A stretch of DNA of 64,000 nucleotides, taken from positions 1 to 64,000 of the forward strand of contig CAIPMU010000013.1 in NCBI GenBank assembly GCA_903866275.1, given 5' to 3'. A program made the translations under genes and the position numbers. Each line of letters opens with the position of its first letter. The stretch's first letter is position 1. Source of the stretch: Vampirovibrio chlorellavorus. GTDB lineage: Bacteria; Cyanobacteriota; Vampirovibrionia; Vampirovibrionales; Vampirovibrionaceae. The notes under the pieces were generated by a model. That model saw nothing but the letters and a program-made list of their open reading frames with translations, was not told the origin of the DNA and did no database searches. This document shows, piece by piece, positions 9,061 to 17,681 of this stretch.

Positions 9061-10521
9061 ATGTCAGTGCATCCCAAATCCGCGCCGGAAAAATCGACGG
9101 CCGTCACGGCGGCTCAGCCTTTTTTGCTGCACGGGAGCGAACGCTTTGGCATCACCGGCAAAATTCTGCAAATTTATTATCCGGCGGATCAATCCACGGT
9201 GGTTGGGCAGTGCCATTGCGCGGAAGCCTTACACATCGAACTGATTGAACGCGCCGCCGAGCAAGGCTTTCAGGCCTTCCGCAAAACCACACCCGCGAAA
9301 CGGGCGGCCATTTTATCGCGTCTCGCCGATTTACTGGAGGCCCATCAGGAAACCGTGGCCGTCCTGATTACGCAAGAATGCGGCAAGCCCATTCGCCTGT
9401 CGCGCAATGAGGTAGAGCGAGCGATTGCGCTCTGTCGCGATTACGCCTATGAAGCGGCGCGCATGGAGAGTCGCCTGCTCTCGGTCGATGGCCGCGAGGC
9501 CCGCATTGCACGATTCCCTGTGGGGCCAGTGCTGGCCATTACGCCCTTTAATTTTCCGATCAATCTGGTGATGCACAAACTGGCCCCGGCCATTGCGGCG
9601 GGCTGCTCCATCACCATCAAGCCGTCTCCCAAAACGCCCTTGACCGCGCTGTTTTTAGGCCGTCTGGCGGTGGAAGCAGGATATGAAGCCATCAGCGTGA
9701 TCCCCCTAACCGAGAACGCCGTGACGGAAGCCTTGGTGCGATCCAACGCATTTAACAAAATATCGTTTACCGGCAGCGCCGCCGTGGGCTGGCATTTACG
9801 CACCATCGCCGGGACTAAATCGGTGACGCTCGAATTGGGCGGCACGGCCCCGCTCATCGTGGAAGAGTTTACCGAACCACTAGAGCAAATGGCCCAACGC
9901 ATCGCCTTTGGAGCCTTTGCCTTTGCGGGGCAAATCTGTATTTCGGTGCAGCGCATTTTGGTGAACGAGCGCTTGAAAGAGGAGTTCCTCCCCGCCTTTG
10001 TGGCGGCCAGCCGGGCCATGAAAGTGGGCGACCCCATGAAGGTGGAAACCGAAGTGGGACCGATGATCTCCATTGAAGACGTGCAGCGCACCCGCACGCT
10101 CATCAAGGATTCGCTCAAGGCCGGGGCCAACGTGGTATACGGGGGCAACACCTTCAACGCGCTGACCATGAACCCGACCATTCTGGACCGCACCACCCCG
10201 GAAATGGCCATTAACGCCGAAGAAGTGTTCGCGCCATTGGTGACGGTGGCCACGTATCAGCACTTTGATGAAGCGATCTTTCTGGCCAACCAGAGCCGCT
10301 TTGGCTTACAGGCGGGCGTGTACACCAGTCAGGCTCAGCAGATTGAGCAAGCCTATCAGGATCTGAATATGGGCGGCGTGGTGATCAACGATATTCCCAC
10401 CTATCGCGCCGATATATTGCCCTACGGGGGAATTAAAGCCTCAGGGCTGGGTCGCGAAGGCGTGCTGGGCGGGATTGATGAATATACACAAGTGAAAACT
10501 TTAATTCAAAAGGCCACTTAA
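9061..10521 (+). CDS. aldehyde dehydrogenase family protein
   Basis: A 486-residue NAD(P)-dependent aldehyde dehydrogenase that would oxidise an aldehyde to the acid in the cytoplasm. Visible: cofactor-binding region 'ITPFNFPINLV', general-base region LELGG near residue 258, catalytic cysteine in FAGQICISVQR near residue 292, and the C-terminal 'YGGIKASGLGREG' stretch. GAGGAA precedes the ATG. It begins 33 bases after the lipoprotein gene, so co-transcription is likely. Substrate class is not readable; succinate-semialdehyde, lactaldehyde and glyceraldehyde-3-phosphate types share these motifs. Confidence 0.93.
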   Translation: MSVHPKSAPEKSTAVTAAQPFLLHGSERFGITGKILQIYYPADQSTVVGQCHCAEALHIELIERAAEQGFQAFRKTTPAKRAAILSRLADLLEAHQETVAVLITQECGKPIRLSRNEVERAIALCRDYAYEAARMESRLLSVDGREARIARFPVGPVLAITPFNFPINLVMHKLAPAIAAGCSITIKPSPKTPLTALFLGRLAVEAGYEAISVIPLTENAVTEALVRSNAFNKISFTGSAAVGWHLRTIAGTKSVTLELGGTAPLIVEEFTEPLEQMAQRIAFGAFAFAGQICISVQRILVNERLKEEFLPAFVAASRAMKVGDPMKVETEVGPMISIEDVQRTRTLIKDSLKAGANVVYGGNTFNALTMNPTILDRTTPEMAINAEEVFAPLVTVATYQHFDEAIFLANQSRFGLQAGVYTSQAQQIEQAYQDLNMGGVVINDIPTYRADILPYGGIKASGLGREGVLGGIDEYTQVKTLIQKAT

Positions 10522-10567
10522 AAAATTTCGACCAGCGACGTGAATCGCTGATCGAAATAAAATGATT
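10521..10567. terminator. bidirectional terminator between convergent genes
   Basis: A 14-position stem with one mismatch (10525-10538 with 10545-10558, loop CGTGAA) is flanked by an A-run on the left and a T-rich stretch on the right. It sits between the convergent aldehyde dehydrogenase and superoxide dismutase genes, nearer the former. Confidence 0.65.
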
Positions 10568-10622
10568 TTTTTAAAATGCCCATTCAATCCCGTTGCTAAA
10601 TTGTACGTGGATGGGACCTGAT

Positions 10623-11477
10623 TTAACCGTGCAGGATCATGGTTTTGAGGCGCTGATCCACCACAGCCCAGTCGACGTTGCGCATGAAGGCATCTAGGTA
10701 CGCGCCGCGCTTGGTGCCGAAATCGATCATGTAGGCGTGCTCATACACATCCAGCACCAGCAAGGGAATCACGTTCATGGGCACCCATTGGTTGTGGGTA
10801 TCCAGCCCGTAGTTGTGAATGCGGTGATCGCGCATATTGTAGCCCGTCACTGCCCAACCACGCATGGATTTCCCCACGGCGCTGAGGTGCTGCACATAAT
10901 TGTCCCAGCTGCCAAACTCTTCCGTGAAGAGTTTATGCACGAGTTCCGTGTCGGTTGCCGGCGTGCGCTTGCCGCCCAGGTTTTCAAAGTAGGCTTCGTG
11001 CAAAATGGAGCCGTTCAGGGCATAAGTTTGCTCCACATGCAGCTCGCGGAAGGGGCTGTAAGTGGCATTCATTTTGTCCAGTTCCGGGGTCATGGCGCTG
11101 ATTTGACCCTGGATGTCGTTGATCTTTTTCACGTAGCCGTTGTACAGCTCGATGTGCTGGTTGAGCTGATTCGGGCTGATGCCTTCCACGCTGGACAAGT
11201 TGGGGAAGGTCATGGCCTGAATGGTTTCGCCCTTGTTGTAGCCATGCTGGGGGTGTGTGGCGAGAATCGGCTTGCCTGCCGCAGAAGTCAGGCCTTTGGC
11301 CGCTTCGGGTTTAGCGACGGGTGCGGCTTTCTTTTTGTCTGCCGCATTCGCGGTCAGCCGCAGGCTGCTCAAGGCCAACGCGGTGCCACCCAGTGCTGCG
11401 GCCTTCTTTAAAAAATCCCGCCGGTGCATGGGGTGACCCGCATCGGTGCCGGGTTGATGGTCGTCCTGTTGAGTCAT
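10623..11477 (-). CDS. Tat-exported Fe/Mn superoxide dismutase
   Basis: A 284-residue superoxide dismutase with an N-terminal twin-arginine signal (HRRDFLKKAAALGG at residues ~18-31, then a hydrophobic stretch and an Ala-rich cleavage region). The folded, metal-loaded enzyme should therefore be exported. The metal-ligand signature DVYEHAY near residue 250 matches the family's DVWEHAY, and the N-terminal ligands QH...YV..IN and SILHEAY are present. Its role would be removing superoxide in the periplasm or outside the cell. An Ala/Lys-rich linker (~45-70) separates signal and catalytic domain. Iron versus manganese cannot be read with certainty. Confidence 0.93.
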   Translation of the reverse strand: MTQQDDHQPGTDAGHPMHRRDFLKKAAALGGTALALSSLRLTANAADKKKAAPVAKPEAAKGLTSAAGKPILATHPQHGYNKGETIQAMTFPNLSSVEGISPNQLNQHIELYNGYVKKINDIQGQISAMTPELDKMNATYSPFRELHVEQTYALNGSILHEAYFENLGGKRTPATDTELVHKLFTEEFGSWDNYVQHLSAVGKSMRGWAVTGYNMRDHRIHNYGLDTHNQWVPMNVIPLLVLDVYEHAYMIDFGTKRGAYLDAFMRNVDWAVVDQRLKTMILHG

Positions 11478-11623
11478 CGTGGCTCTCCTCTCTACAATCG
11501 CTACTCAAATTTTTTCGTCTAAAAATAAAAATTCTCAATGCGCTTATTCTGCCCCAAAATCATCTAGAAATCGATGCGCCAGACCAGCGAGTTTGCTAAC
11601 AAGTTGGTCAGAATCGAATGAAT

Positions 11624-12844
11624 TTAATTCAGATTCAACAACTCGGCCAAGCGCGGGAGTGGCGACTTGCGGGTGAAGTCCGGCGGATCCTGATAGAGGC
11701 TATAAATGCCCAGGCCAAACCAGAGCCAGTTTTGGGAGTAATAATCGTTCTTGGTGTTCCACTGGCCGCCGGGTTTTAAATTGGGGAGGATTTTTTTACG
11801 CAGCAGCTCTTCCGCCAAGCCGCGATCCTGCATATAAAAGGAGGGCAAAATGGCCCCGTAGACCGCACCGGATTTCAGCTCGGGGTGGCGTACAATGCCG
11901 TCCCAGGTGATGGAAATGGGCACATCCTTGCGGATTTTCCAGTAGCGAGGCAGCATGTTGCCGGTTTTGAGAAAGGCCGTAGCGCGTTTTTCCAGCGGGA
12001 AAAAGAGTCCGTCCAGCCCCACGCGCCAATAGACCCGAATGGCCTCATAGCCAAAATCACTGCGATCATCCAGCGGACTTTCGTACAACTTAATCTGATC
12101 GTTATCCAAGGTCAGCTCCACCCAATCCGGCGGCAGATGCGTTTGGCTTTGCGCCAAGGAGCGGGTTAAAATCTCATAGGAGGAATCCACCAGCGCGGGC
12201 CAGTCATGATCGGCATCCACGGCGGCAAATACCCGATACGCATAAGGCGCAAAGTAAGACGGATTAATCTGGAAAGTGCGACCTTGCTGGGGCCAATCGC
12301 CCGGTAGCAACACCCGGCCAATGGGCATGTCCACGGTCAGGTGATCCCAAATGGCAGGCAGAATTTGCTTGGCATCTTCCAGATACGCGGGGTCTTTCCA
12401 CTCCTGATAGGCCAGCAACAACGACAGGGCGATGTCCTGATCCGCGTCGGTGGCTGAGGTTTTATCCAGCGCGCCCCAAGTGTGATCCGCCCGCTCACCC
12501 CACTTCCAGGAGAACAGATGATCGCCGCGCGGGATTTGCAAATTATCCTTGGCCCAGCGATAGGTATGATCAAACGTGGCTTTGTCGCGGAGCCAAAAGG
12601 CGCGCAGCATCGCATAGGATTGCCCTTCGGACGTGGTCACGTTGCCGTTGAAATCAATCACCCGGCCGTCGGACTGAATGAAGGTGGCCTTATACTGCTC
12701 CCAACTGCCTTTCAGCAGCGCGCGCGCTTCGAGATTTCCGGCATCGGCTCGTGAGGGTAACGGTATGGTGGCCAGCACCGTACTCAAGGCCAAGTTGAAG
12801 AGTAAGCCCAGCAAGGGGCCAACCGGAAAGCGCAATGACCGCAT
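11624..12844 (-). CDS. glycoside hydrolase family 8 (endoglucanase-type)
   Basis: A 406-residue secreted GH8 enzyme, the family of bacterial endo-glucanases such as BcsZ/CelY, as well as xylanases and chitosanases. An N-terminal signal peptide is clear (LLGLLFNLALSTV, then SRADA). The catalytic acid region TSEGQSYAML is near residue 71. The family signature ATDADQDIALSLLLAYQEW near residue 131 fits the published GH8 pattern position by position. It starts 4 bases after the thrS stop, so it is read from the same transcript. No cellulose synthase genes lie nearby, so a biofilm-cellulose role is only a possibility. Confidence 0.93.
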   Translation of the reverse strand: MRSLRFPVGPLLGLLFNLALSTVLATIPLPSRADAGNLEARALLKGSWEQYKATFIQSDGRVIDFNGNVTTSEGQSYAMLRAFWLRDKATFDHTYRWAKDNLQIPRGDHLFSWKWGERADHTWGALDKTSATDADQDIALSLLLAYQEWKDPAYLEDAKQILPAIWDHLTVDMPIGRVLLPGDWPQQGRTFQINPSYFAPYAYRVFAAVDADHDWPALVDSSYEILTRSLAQSQTHLPPDWVELTLDNDQIKLYESPLDDRSDFGYEAIRVYWRVGLDGLFFPLEKRATAFLKTGNMLPRYWKIRKDVPISITWDGIVRHPELKSGAVYGAILPSFYMQDRGLAEELLRKKILPNLKPGGQWNTKNDYYSQNWLWFGLGIYSLYQDPPDFTRKSPLPRLAELLNLN

Positions 12845-12847
12845 GGG

Positions 12848-14821
12848 CTAGCCCACTTTCTCGGGGAGGACTACGGTTTGTTGGCCGTGGGTGGCAATTT
12901 CAGCCTTGATCAGCTCGAGGAACTGGCTCAACGGCACCGCGCCCAGATCGCCTTTGCTGCGACTGCGTACCGCGACTTCGCCGGATTCCATTTCCTTATC
13001 ACCAATAATCAGCATGTAAGGAACTTTAGCCAACTGGGCGTTGCGAATTTTCGCCCCGATGCCCTCATTGGCGGAATCCACTTTGGCCCGCACCATCTCG
13101 GCGCGGAAGGTGCGTTCAATCTGATCCGCGTATTCCAGATGGCGATCCGCGATGGGCAGAATGGCCACTTGCTGCGGGGAAATCCAGGTGGGGAACGCGC
13201 CCGCGTAGTGCTCAATCAGGGTGCCCGCAAAGCGTTCCAGGCTACCAAAAATGGCCCGGTGAATCATGATGGGCCGTTTGGCATGTCCATCCTTGTCAGT
13301 GAACTTCAGGTCAAAGCGCTCGGGCAGGTTGAAATCCAGCTGCACGGTGGAGCATTGCCAAGTGCGGCCAATGGCGTCCTTCAGCTTGAAGTCAATTTTG
13401 GGGCCGTAAAACGCACCGTCGCCTTCGTTCAGCACATAGGGCTTGCCGGATTCTTCCAGGGCTTCTTTCAAGGCTTGCTCGGCCTGATCCCAAATAGCGA
13501 TCTCGCCCACGAATTTCTCAGTAGGGCGAGTGGACAGCTCCACTTCGTAATCCATGTTGAACAGCTTCAGGGTGTCATCCACAAAGCGAATCACTTCCAC
13601 GATCTCGCTGCGAATCTGATCCAGACGGCAGAAAAGGTGGGCGTCATCCTGCGTAAAGCCGCGCACCCGGTTTAACCCGTGCATCGTGCCGGATTTCTCG
13701 TAGCGGTACACGGTGCCCAGCTCGCTCAGGCGCAGGGGCAATTCGCGGTAACTGCGAATACGGGATTTGAAAATCAACACGTGAAACGGACAGTTCATGG
13801 GCTTGACGATGTATTCCTGATCATCGATTTCCATGGTGTACATGTTTTCCATGTAAAAGCTGGTGTGGCCCGACACGTCCCACAGGTCGCGCTTGGCAAT
13901 GTGCGGGGTGAACACGATATCGTAGCCGCGCTTGCGGTGCTCTTTGCGCCAGTAGTTTTCCAGTTCCTCGCGCAGGGTGGCCAAATTGGGATGCCACAGA
14001 ATCAAGCCGGAGCCCACTTCCTCTTCAATGCTGAACAGGTCGTATTCCTTGGAAAGCTTGCGATGGTCGCGCTTGTCGGCCTCTTCCATCTGGTGCAGAT
14101 GGGCGGTCACGTCTTTTTCATCCCAGAAGGCGGTGGCATAAACCCGTTGCAGCATCGGATTGGCCGCATCGCCGCGCCAGTAGGCACCAGCCACGCTCAT
14201 CAGCTTGAAGGCTTTAATCCAGGAAGTATCTGGCACGTGGGGGCCTTCGCACAGGTCAGACCAAACATCGGCACCCGTTTCAGCGTCTTTGCAGACGTAG
14301 AGGGTGGGGTCGTTGTCCTTGTACTTGTCCAGAATTTCCGCCTTGTAGCGCTCGCCTTTGTCCTGAAACTCCTTCAGGGTGCCGGGAATATCCTGAATAA
14401 AGCGGCGCTCGAACACTTGCTTACTCTTGGCGATGCGATGCATCTCAGCTTCAATCTTGGGGAAATCATCCGGGCTCAGCTTGTGATTGGGGATGTCCAA
14501 ATCGTAGTAAAAGCCATTTTCCACGGTTGGGCCAGTGGCCACTTTGGCATCCGGCCAAAGGGTTTGCACCGCTTGCGCCAGAATGTGCGCGGCGGAGTGA
14601 CGCAGCACGTCCAGCGATTCCGGGTCTTTGGTGGTGAGCAGGCGCACCACGTCGCCCTCTTGCAGGGGGAAGCGCAGATCGCGCACGCGCCCGTTGATCA
14701 CTGAAGCCATGGCCGCCCGAGCCAGACCCGGCCCGATGGATTGCGCCAGTTCCAGCGCAGTCGCGCCTTCCGGCAATGTTTTACTGGTTCCGTCGGGGAG
14801 TGTTACGGTAATCATAGCCAT
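12848..14821 (-). CDS. thrS: threonyl-tRNA synthetase
   Basis: Class II synthetase of ~657 residues that charges tRNA-Thr. In order: TGS domain (ITVTLPDGTSK), editing domain with HSAAHILAQAV, catalytic core with MNCPFHVLIFKS and 'RYEKSGTMHGLNRVRGFTQDD', zinc-ligand regions, and a C-terminal anticodon-binding domain. The start is uncertain. ATG at 14821 (MAMITV) and ATG at 14815 both precede the TGS domain and neither has a strong SD. A TTG at 14872 would add 17 residues. I saw no T-box leader upstream. The GH8 gene follows immediately. Confidence 0.96.
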   Translation of the reverse strand: MAMITVTLPDGTSKTLPEGATALELAQSIGPGLARAAMASVINGRVRDLRFPLQEGDVVRLLTTKDPESLDVLRHSAAHILAQAVQTLWPDAKVATGPTVENGFYYDLDIPNHKLSPDDFPKIEAEMHRIAKSKQVFERRFIQDIPGTLKEFQDKGERYKAEILDKYKDNDPTLYVCKDAETGADVWSDLCEGPHVPDTSWIKAFKLMSVAGAYWRGDAANPMLQRVYATAFWDEKDVTAHLHQMEEADKRDHRKLSKEYDLFSIEEEVGSGLILWHPNLATLREELENYWRKEHRKRGYDIVFTPHIAKRDLWDVSGHTSFYMENMYTMEIDDQEYIVKPMNCPFHVLIFKSRIRSYRELPLRLSELGTVYRYEKSGTMHGLNRVRGFTQDDAHLFCRLDQIRSEIVEVIRFVDDTLKLFNMDYEVELSTRPTEKFVGEIAIWDQAEQALKEALEESGKPYVLNEGDGAFYGPKIDFKLKDAIGRTWQCSTVQLDFNLPERFDLKFTDKDGHAKRPIMIHRAIFGSLERFAGTLIEHYAGAFPTWISPQQVAILPIADRHLEYADQIERTFRAEMVRAKVDSANEGIGAKIRNAQLAKVPYMLIIGDKEMESGEVAVRSRSKGDLGAVPLSQFLELIKAEIATHGQQTVVLPEKVG

Positions 14822-15008
14822 GTCAATCTGCGCTGCCTTTTGCTTAATGGGATTAAGGCCTCTCCAGCCCAATCTATTATAAGCCGAAGGGCACGGCCTT
14901 GCAAAAAGATTCCCGACTCAGCACAACCTGCTTGATAGAAACCAATCGACACTGCCCCGGTCTGAACACAGTCAGTCTGGTTTTCTGTCAAACAAGATCA
15001 CACAGACA

Positions 15009-15719
15009 TTAAAACGCCCGCTCGCAGAAGGCCTCAAACATGCGCACACTGGCGGCGCTGCGAGTGGCAAAGTGTTGCTCGGTTTCTTGCCAGATGGCCT
15101 GGCTGCGTTCAGGGTTCAGGGTTTTGGAAGCAGCCAGCCAGGCGCGAATGACTGCCAAGGTGACCTCCGGGTGAAACTGCACGCCGTAAGCCGGACTGGC
15201 AGTATTCGGCAAACAAAAGGCCTGTTGCGGGCACAGTTCACTGGCGGCCAACTGGACCGCACCGGGCGGCAAATGATATGTATCCTCGTGCCACTGAAAC
15301 TGGGCCATGCCTTCCAGCGTTGACAGCACGGGGTCCTTCAGGCCTTCGGGGGTAAGCGTCAGCGGGGTCCAACCGATCTCTTTGGTTTCGATGCCCGCCA
15401 CTTTGTTTTTTTCCACCCGTACACCCAGACTGCGAGCCATCATCTGGGCACCCAGACAAATGCCAAAAACCGGCAAGCCTTGCGCCATGGCCGAACGGAT
15501 CATCTGGTGTTCCAACGGCATAAAGGGATGCATCTGATCATCGGCGGCGCTCTCCTGACCACCCAGAATAATCAGCCCACGATGCGCTTCCAACGCAATA
15601 TCCGCCGGGGTGAGATTGTGACAGAATCGATACTGAAAGGGCAAGTTTCGCCGAATCAGGACGTTTTCCAGAATGCCTAGATTATTCGTGACGACATGGT
15701 GAATAATCAAAATACTCAT
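15009..15719 (-). CDS. class I glutamine amidotransferase (GMP-synthase-like)
   Basis: A 236-residue stand-alone glutamine amidotransferase domain. The nucleophile elbow FGICLGAQ (Cys near residue 92) and the catalytic His/Glu in VQFHPEV near residue 178 are intact, so glutaminase or related hydrolase activity is expected. It resembles the GMP-synthase GATase-like group used for a range of small substrates. No synthetase partner is adjacent, so the substrate is unknown. Confidence 0.88.
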   Translation of the reverse strand: MSILIIHHVVTNNLGILENVLIRRNLPFQYRFCHNLTPADIALEAHRGLIILGGQESAADDQMHPFMPLEHQMIRSAMAQGLPVFGICLGAQMMARSLGVRVEKNKVAGIETKEIGWTPLTLTPEGLKDPVLSTLEGMAQFQWHEDTYHLPPGAVQLAASELCPQQAFCLPNTASPAYGVQFHPEVTLAVIRAWLAASKTLNPERSQAIWQETEQHFATRSAASVRMFEAFCERAF

Positions 15720-16427
15720 TTGACAGGCTCAGGACCTTGGCCCATTGCCACGGGGAGATTGCGCCTGAAGGAAGCCGCACAACCCCACGCAATCCGAGTC
15801 GCCATTTTGATGAACCCTTCCCCTATTTACGAGCCTGCCGCCATGGAATCGCTTCCAGACGTCTAGGCCTCGTTTTATTTCCTTGTATTCCTTGTATGAT
15901 TCCCAACCAAACCCAACCCAAAAATGGGATAGACTGTTCAACCGTGTGATTGTCACTGAAAAAAAGGACTTCAGATAAAAAAGGCTGTCTGGCGCAACGT
16001 CAGGGAACCTGATTGAAAACATGAGCCGTGTCCGGCGGGCTTCATTCAGACTTCCTGCAATCACTTCCAAAATCGAAGAGATCAGACCGAATAAGGCTTA
16101 AAGCGATGAGACCTGATGTCACTCCTGCGTTCTCTCTCCAATTCATTAACCCCAGGACGTAAGTCAACCGGTAGCCGGTTGAGTGGGCTTCTCCCGAAAT
16201 TAACCGGGTTGCGTCAGACAGTGATTAGTATATTAAACGTGGTTTATTACGCTGTATATAGTAAGTTAATAATAAAAAACAATTATAAAGAAACCGTCAC
16301 ACGATCGCTGAATCCGTGATCACCCAAACAACCCGGCTTACCCTCGACTCAATCGTCAGTCAGGCCAGAGCATTGGGTCATCCAAGATCTGTGATCACAA
16401 CGATTCACAGCAAATAATTGAGAATTC
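15720..16427. other. 700-base gap without a recognisable gene
   Basis: Open frames here have no SD support and low-complexity or biased composition. A small hairpin (CAACCGG / CCGGTTG near 16159-16175) and an AT-rich stretch at 16220-16290 are the only structure noticed. Confidence 0.5.
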
Positions 16428-16456
16428 TGTCATGCTCGCGAACGTGGACATCCATT
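16428..16456. repeat. half copy of repeat family 1
   Basis: A 29-base stretch matches the left arm of the 6403-6489 inverted repeat at most positions. It directly precedes a copy of repeat family 2. Confidence 0.55.
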
Positions 16457-16473
16457 GTGCCTGATACTCAAGA

Positions 16474-16634
16474 GCACGCCCGCTTTCTCAAAAGAGGCAA
16501 AGCCTCTTTTCCTAAGCCCAAGAGCACCACTGCCACGCCACAGAAAACCACACCTGGAGGGGTTTGGGGAAACAGTTTCCCCAACGGAGGGAGCTTGAGG
16601 GAGGCTAGCCTCCCTCAAGACCCACCAGCAAAAC
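16474..16634. repeat. repeat family 2, copy A (three hairpins)
   Basis: About 160 bases closely related to 39000-39155 and 39212-39375. Three consecutive hairpins are visible: AAAAGAGGC/GCCTCTTTT, TTGGGGAAA/TTTCCCCAA, and a 12-bp stem GAGGGAGGC/GCCTCCCTC extended by CTT/AAG. It has no coding potential and lies between divergently placed gene ends. Confidence 0.8.
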
Positions 16635-16647
16635 CTGAAACCCCATC

Positions 16648-17391
16648 CTAGTTATCATAATCCAGCACAGGAGCCGGACGCCCCGTCAGTTTGGACAACA
16701 CGGGCAGGATTTCATTGCTATGCAAGCGATGCCCTTCGCTGTTGGCAAAACTCATCTGCACCACGCCTTTTTTATCGATCACAAAGGCAGAGGGCCAGGC
16801 GATACCTTTTTTGGAGACGTTGGGAATGCCGAAATCATGAATCAGCTTTTTGCCCTCATCCGGAATCACGGGGAACGTGAGCCCGTGTTCCCCCACGGAT
16901 TGCATGGCATGGACTTTGTCATCGGCACTGATGGCGATAATTTCAGCATCCTGCGCTTTGAAGTCGGAGAAGTGATTTTGGAGGTTGGTCAGTTGCGCGC
17001 CGCAAACACTGCAGAAACTGCCCTGATAAAAAATGAGGACTACATTTTTCTGGTTGCGATAATCGGAGAGCTTAATGGCCTTGCCTTCAGCGGTGGTGGC
17101 GGTAAAGTCGGGCGCTTTGCGACCCACGGGCACCGGATCCAGAAACTCGTAAGCATCGGTATGCATGAGATCCGGGGACAGGGACACGGGCTCAGATGGA
17201 CCCGCAGCGGCCACCGGGGTGCCAGAAGATGCCGTTGTGGATGCAGTCGATGACGCGGTTGATGCGCCTGTACCGGTGGCCATACCCCCAATCGATTGTC
17301 CGGGCGGGGTGCTGGTGGTTAGGGCGTAAACCACACCCATCGCCACAACCAGACTGGCTAATACGATCCAAAGACGGGCTGATGTTTTCAT
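16648..17391 (-). CDS. membrane-anchored peroxiredoxin/AhpC-TSA-like protein
   Basis: A 247-residue thioredoxin-fold protein of the AhpC/TSA-redoxin type. The N-terminus has one hydrophobic segment (WIVLASLVVAMGVVYAL, residues 8-24), followed by a Ser/Thr/Ala-rich linker (25-65). The redox domain therefore lies outside the cytoplasm, either anchored or released. The active site is SFCSVCGAQL near residue 130, a CxxC placed where peroxiredoxins have the peroxidatic Cys, so thiol peroxidase or disulfide reductase are both possible. AGAGG precedes the ATG. With the exported superoxide dismutase it suggests a periplasmic oxidative-stress set. Confidence 0.85.
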   Translation of the reverse strand: MKTSARLWIVLASLVVAMGVVYALTTSTPPGQSIGGMATGTGASTASSTASTTASSGTPVAAAGPSEPVSLSPDLMHTDAYEFLDPVPVGRKAPDFTATTAEGKAIKLSDYRNQKNVVLIFYQGSFCSVCGAQLTNLQNHFSDFKAQDAEIIAISADDKVHAMQSVGEHGLTFPVIPDEGKKLIHDFGIPNVSKKGIAWPSAFVIDKKGVVQMSFANSEGHRLHSNEILPVLSKLTGRPAPVLDYDN

Positions 17392-17602
17392 ATCGAAATA
17401 CCTCTACTGTCAATCCAAAAAACGATGCACGGAGGGGATCTATTGAAATTGAAATACAAGACCAGTTGAAAAAAATTTAATCGTTGCGACCTGAGATCTA
17501 TTGTATTGCACCCGCCGCTCCAAAAACCGGATTTAAGATGCGAAGTTTCGGGCGGCCTGCCGAAAACAATGAAAGACGGCATGCTTTTGAAGTCCGGGGC
17601 TT

Positions 17603-17631
17603 ACCCCAGGAGCCTTCATTTATTATATAAT
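17603..17631 (+). promoter_or_regulatory. promoter candidate for NTPase-HEAT gene
   Basis: A perfect TATAAT lies at 17626-17631, about 50 bases before the TTG start. The -35 match is poor. Confidence 0.4.
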
Positions 17632-17681
17632 AGGAGTGCATCAATCGTTTGTACCCCAGCGCATTAGAGTGAGAGCTAGCT

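Noticed and set aside
14822-15008. T-box or other leader riboswitch upstream of thrS
   Set aside because: No T-box sequence or antiterminator-like pair was found in the short upstream region.
15729-16070. A 113-codon minus-strand frame
   Set aside because: No SD, odd composition and no recognisable motif; treated as non-coding gap.
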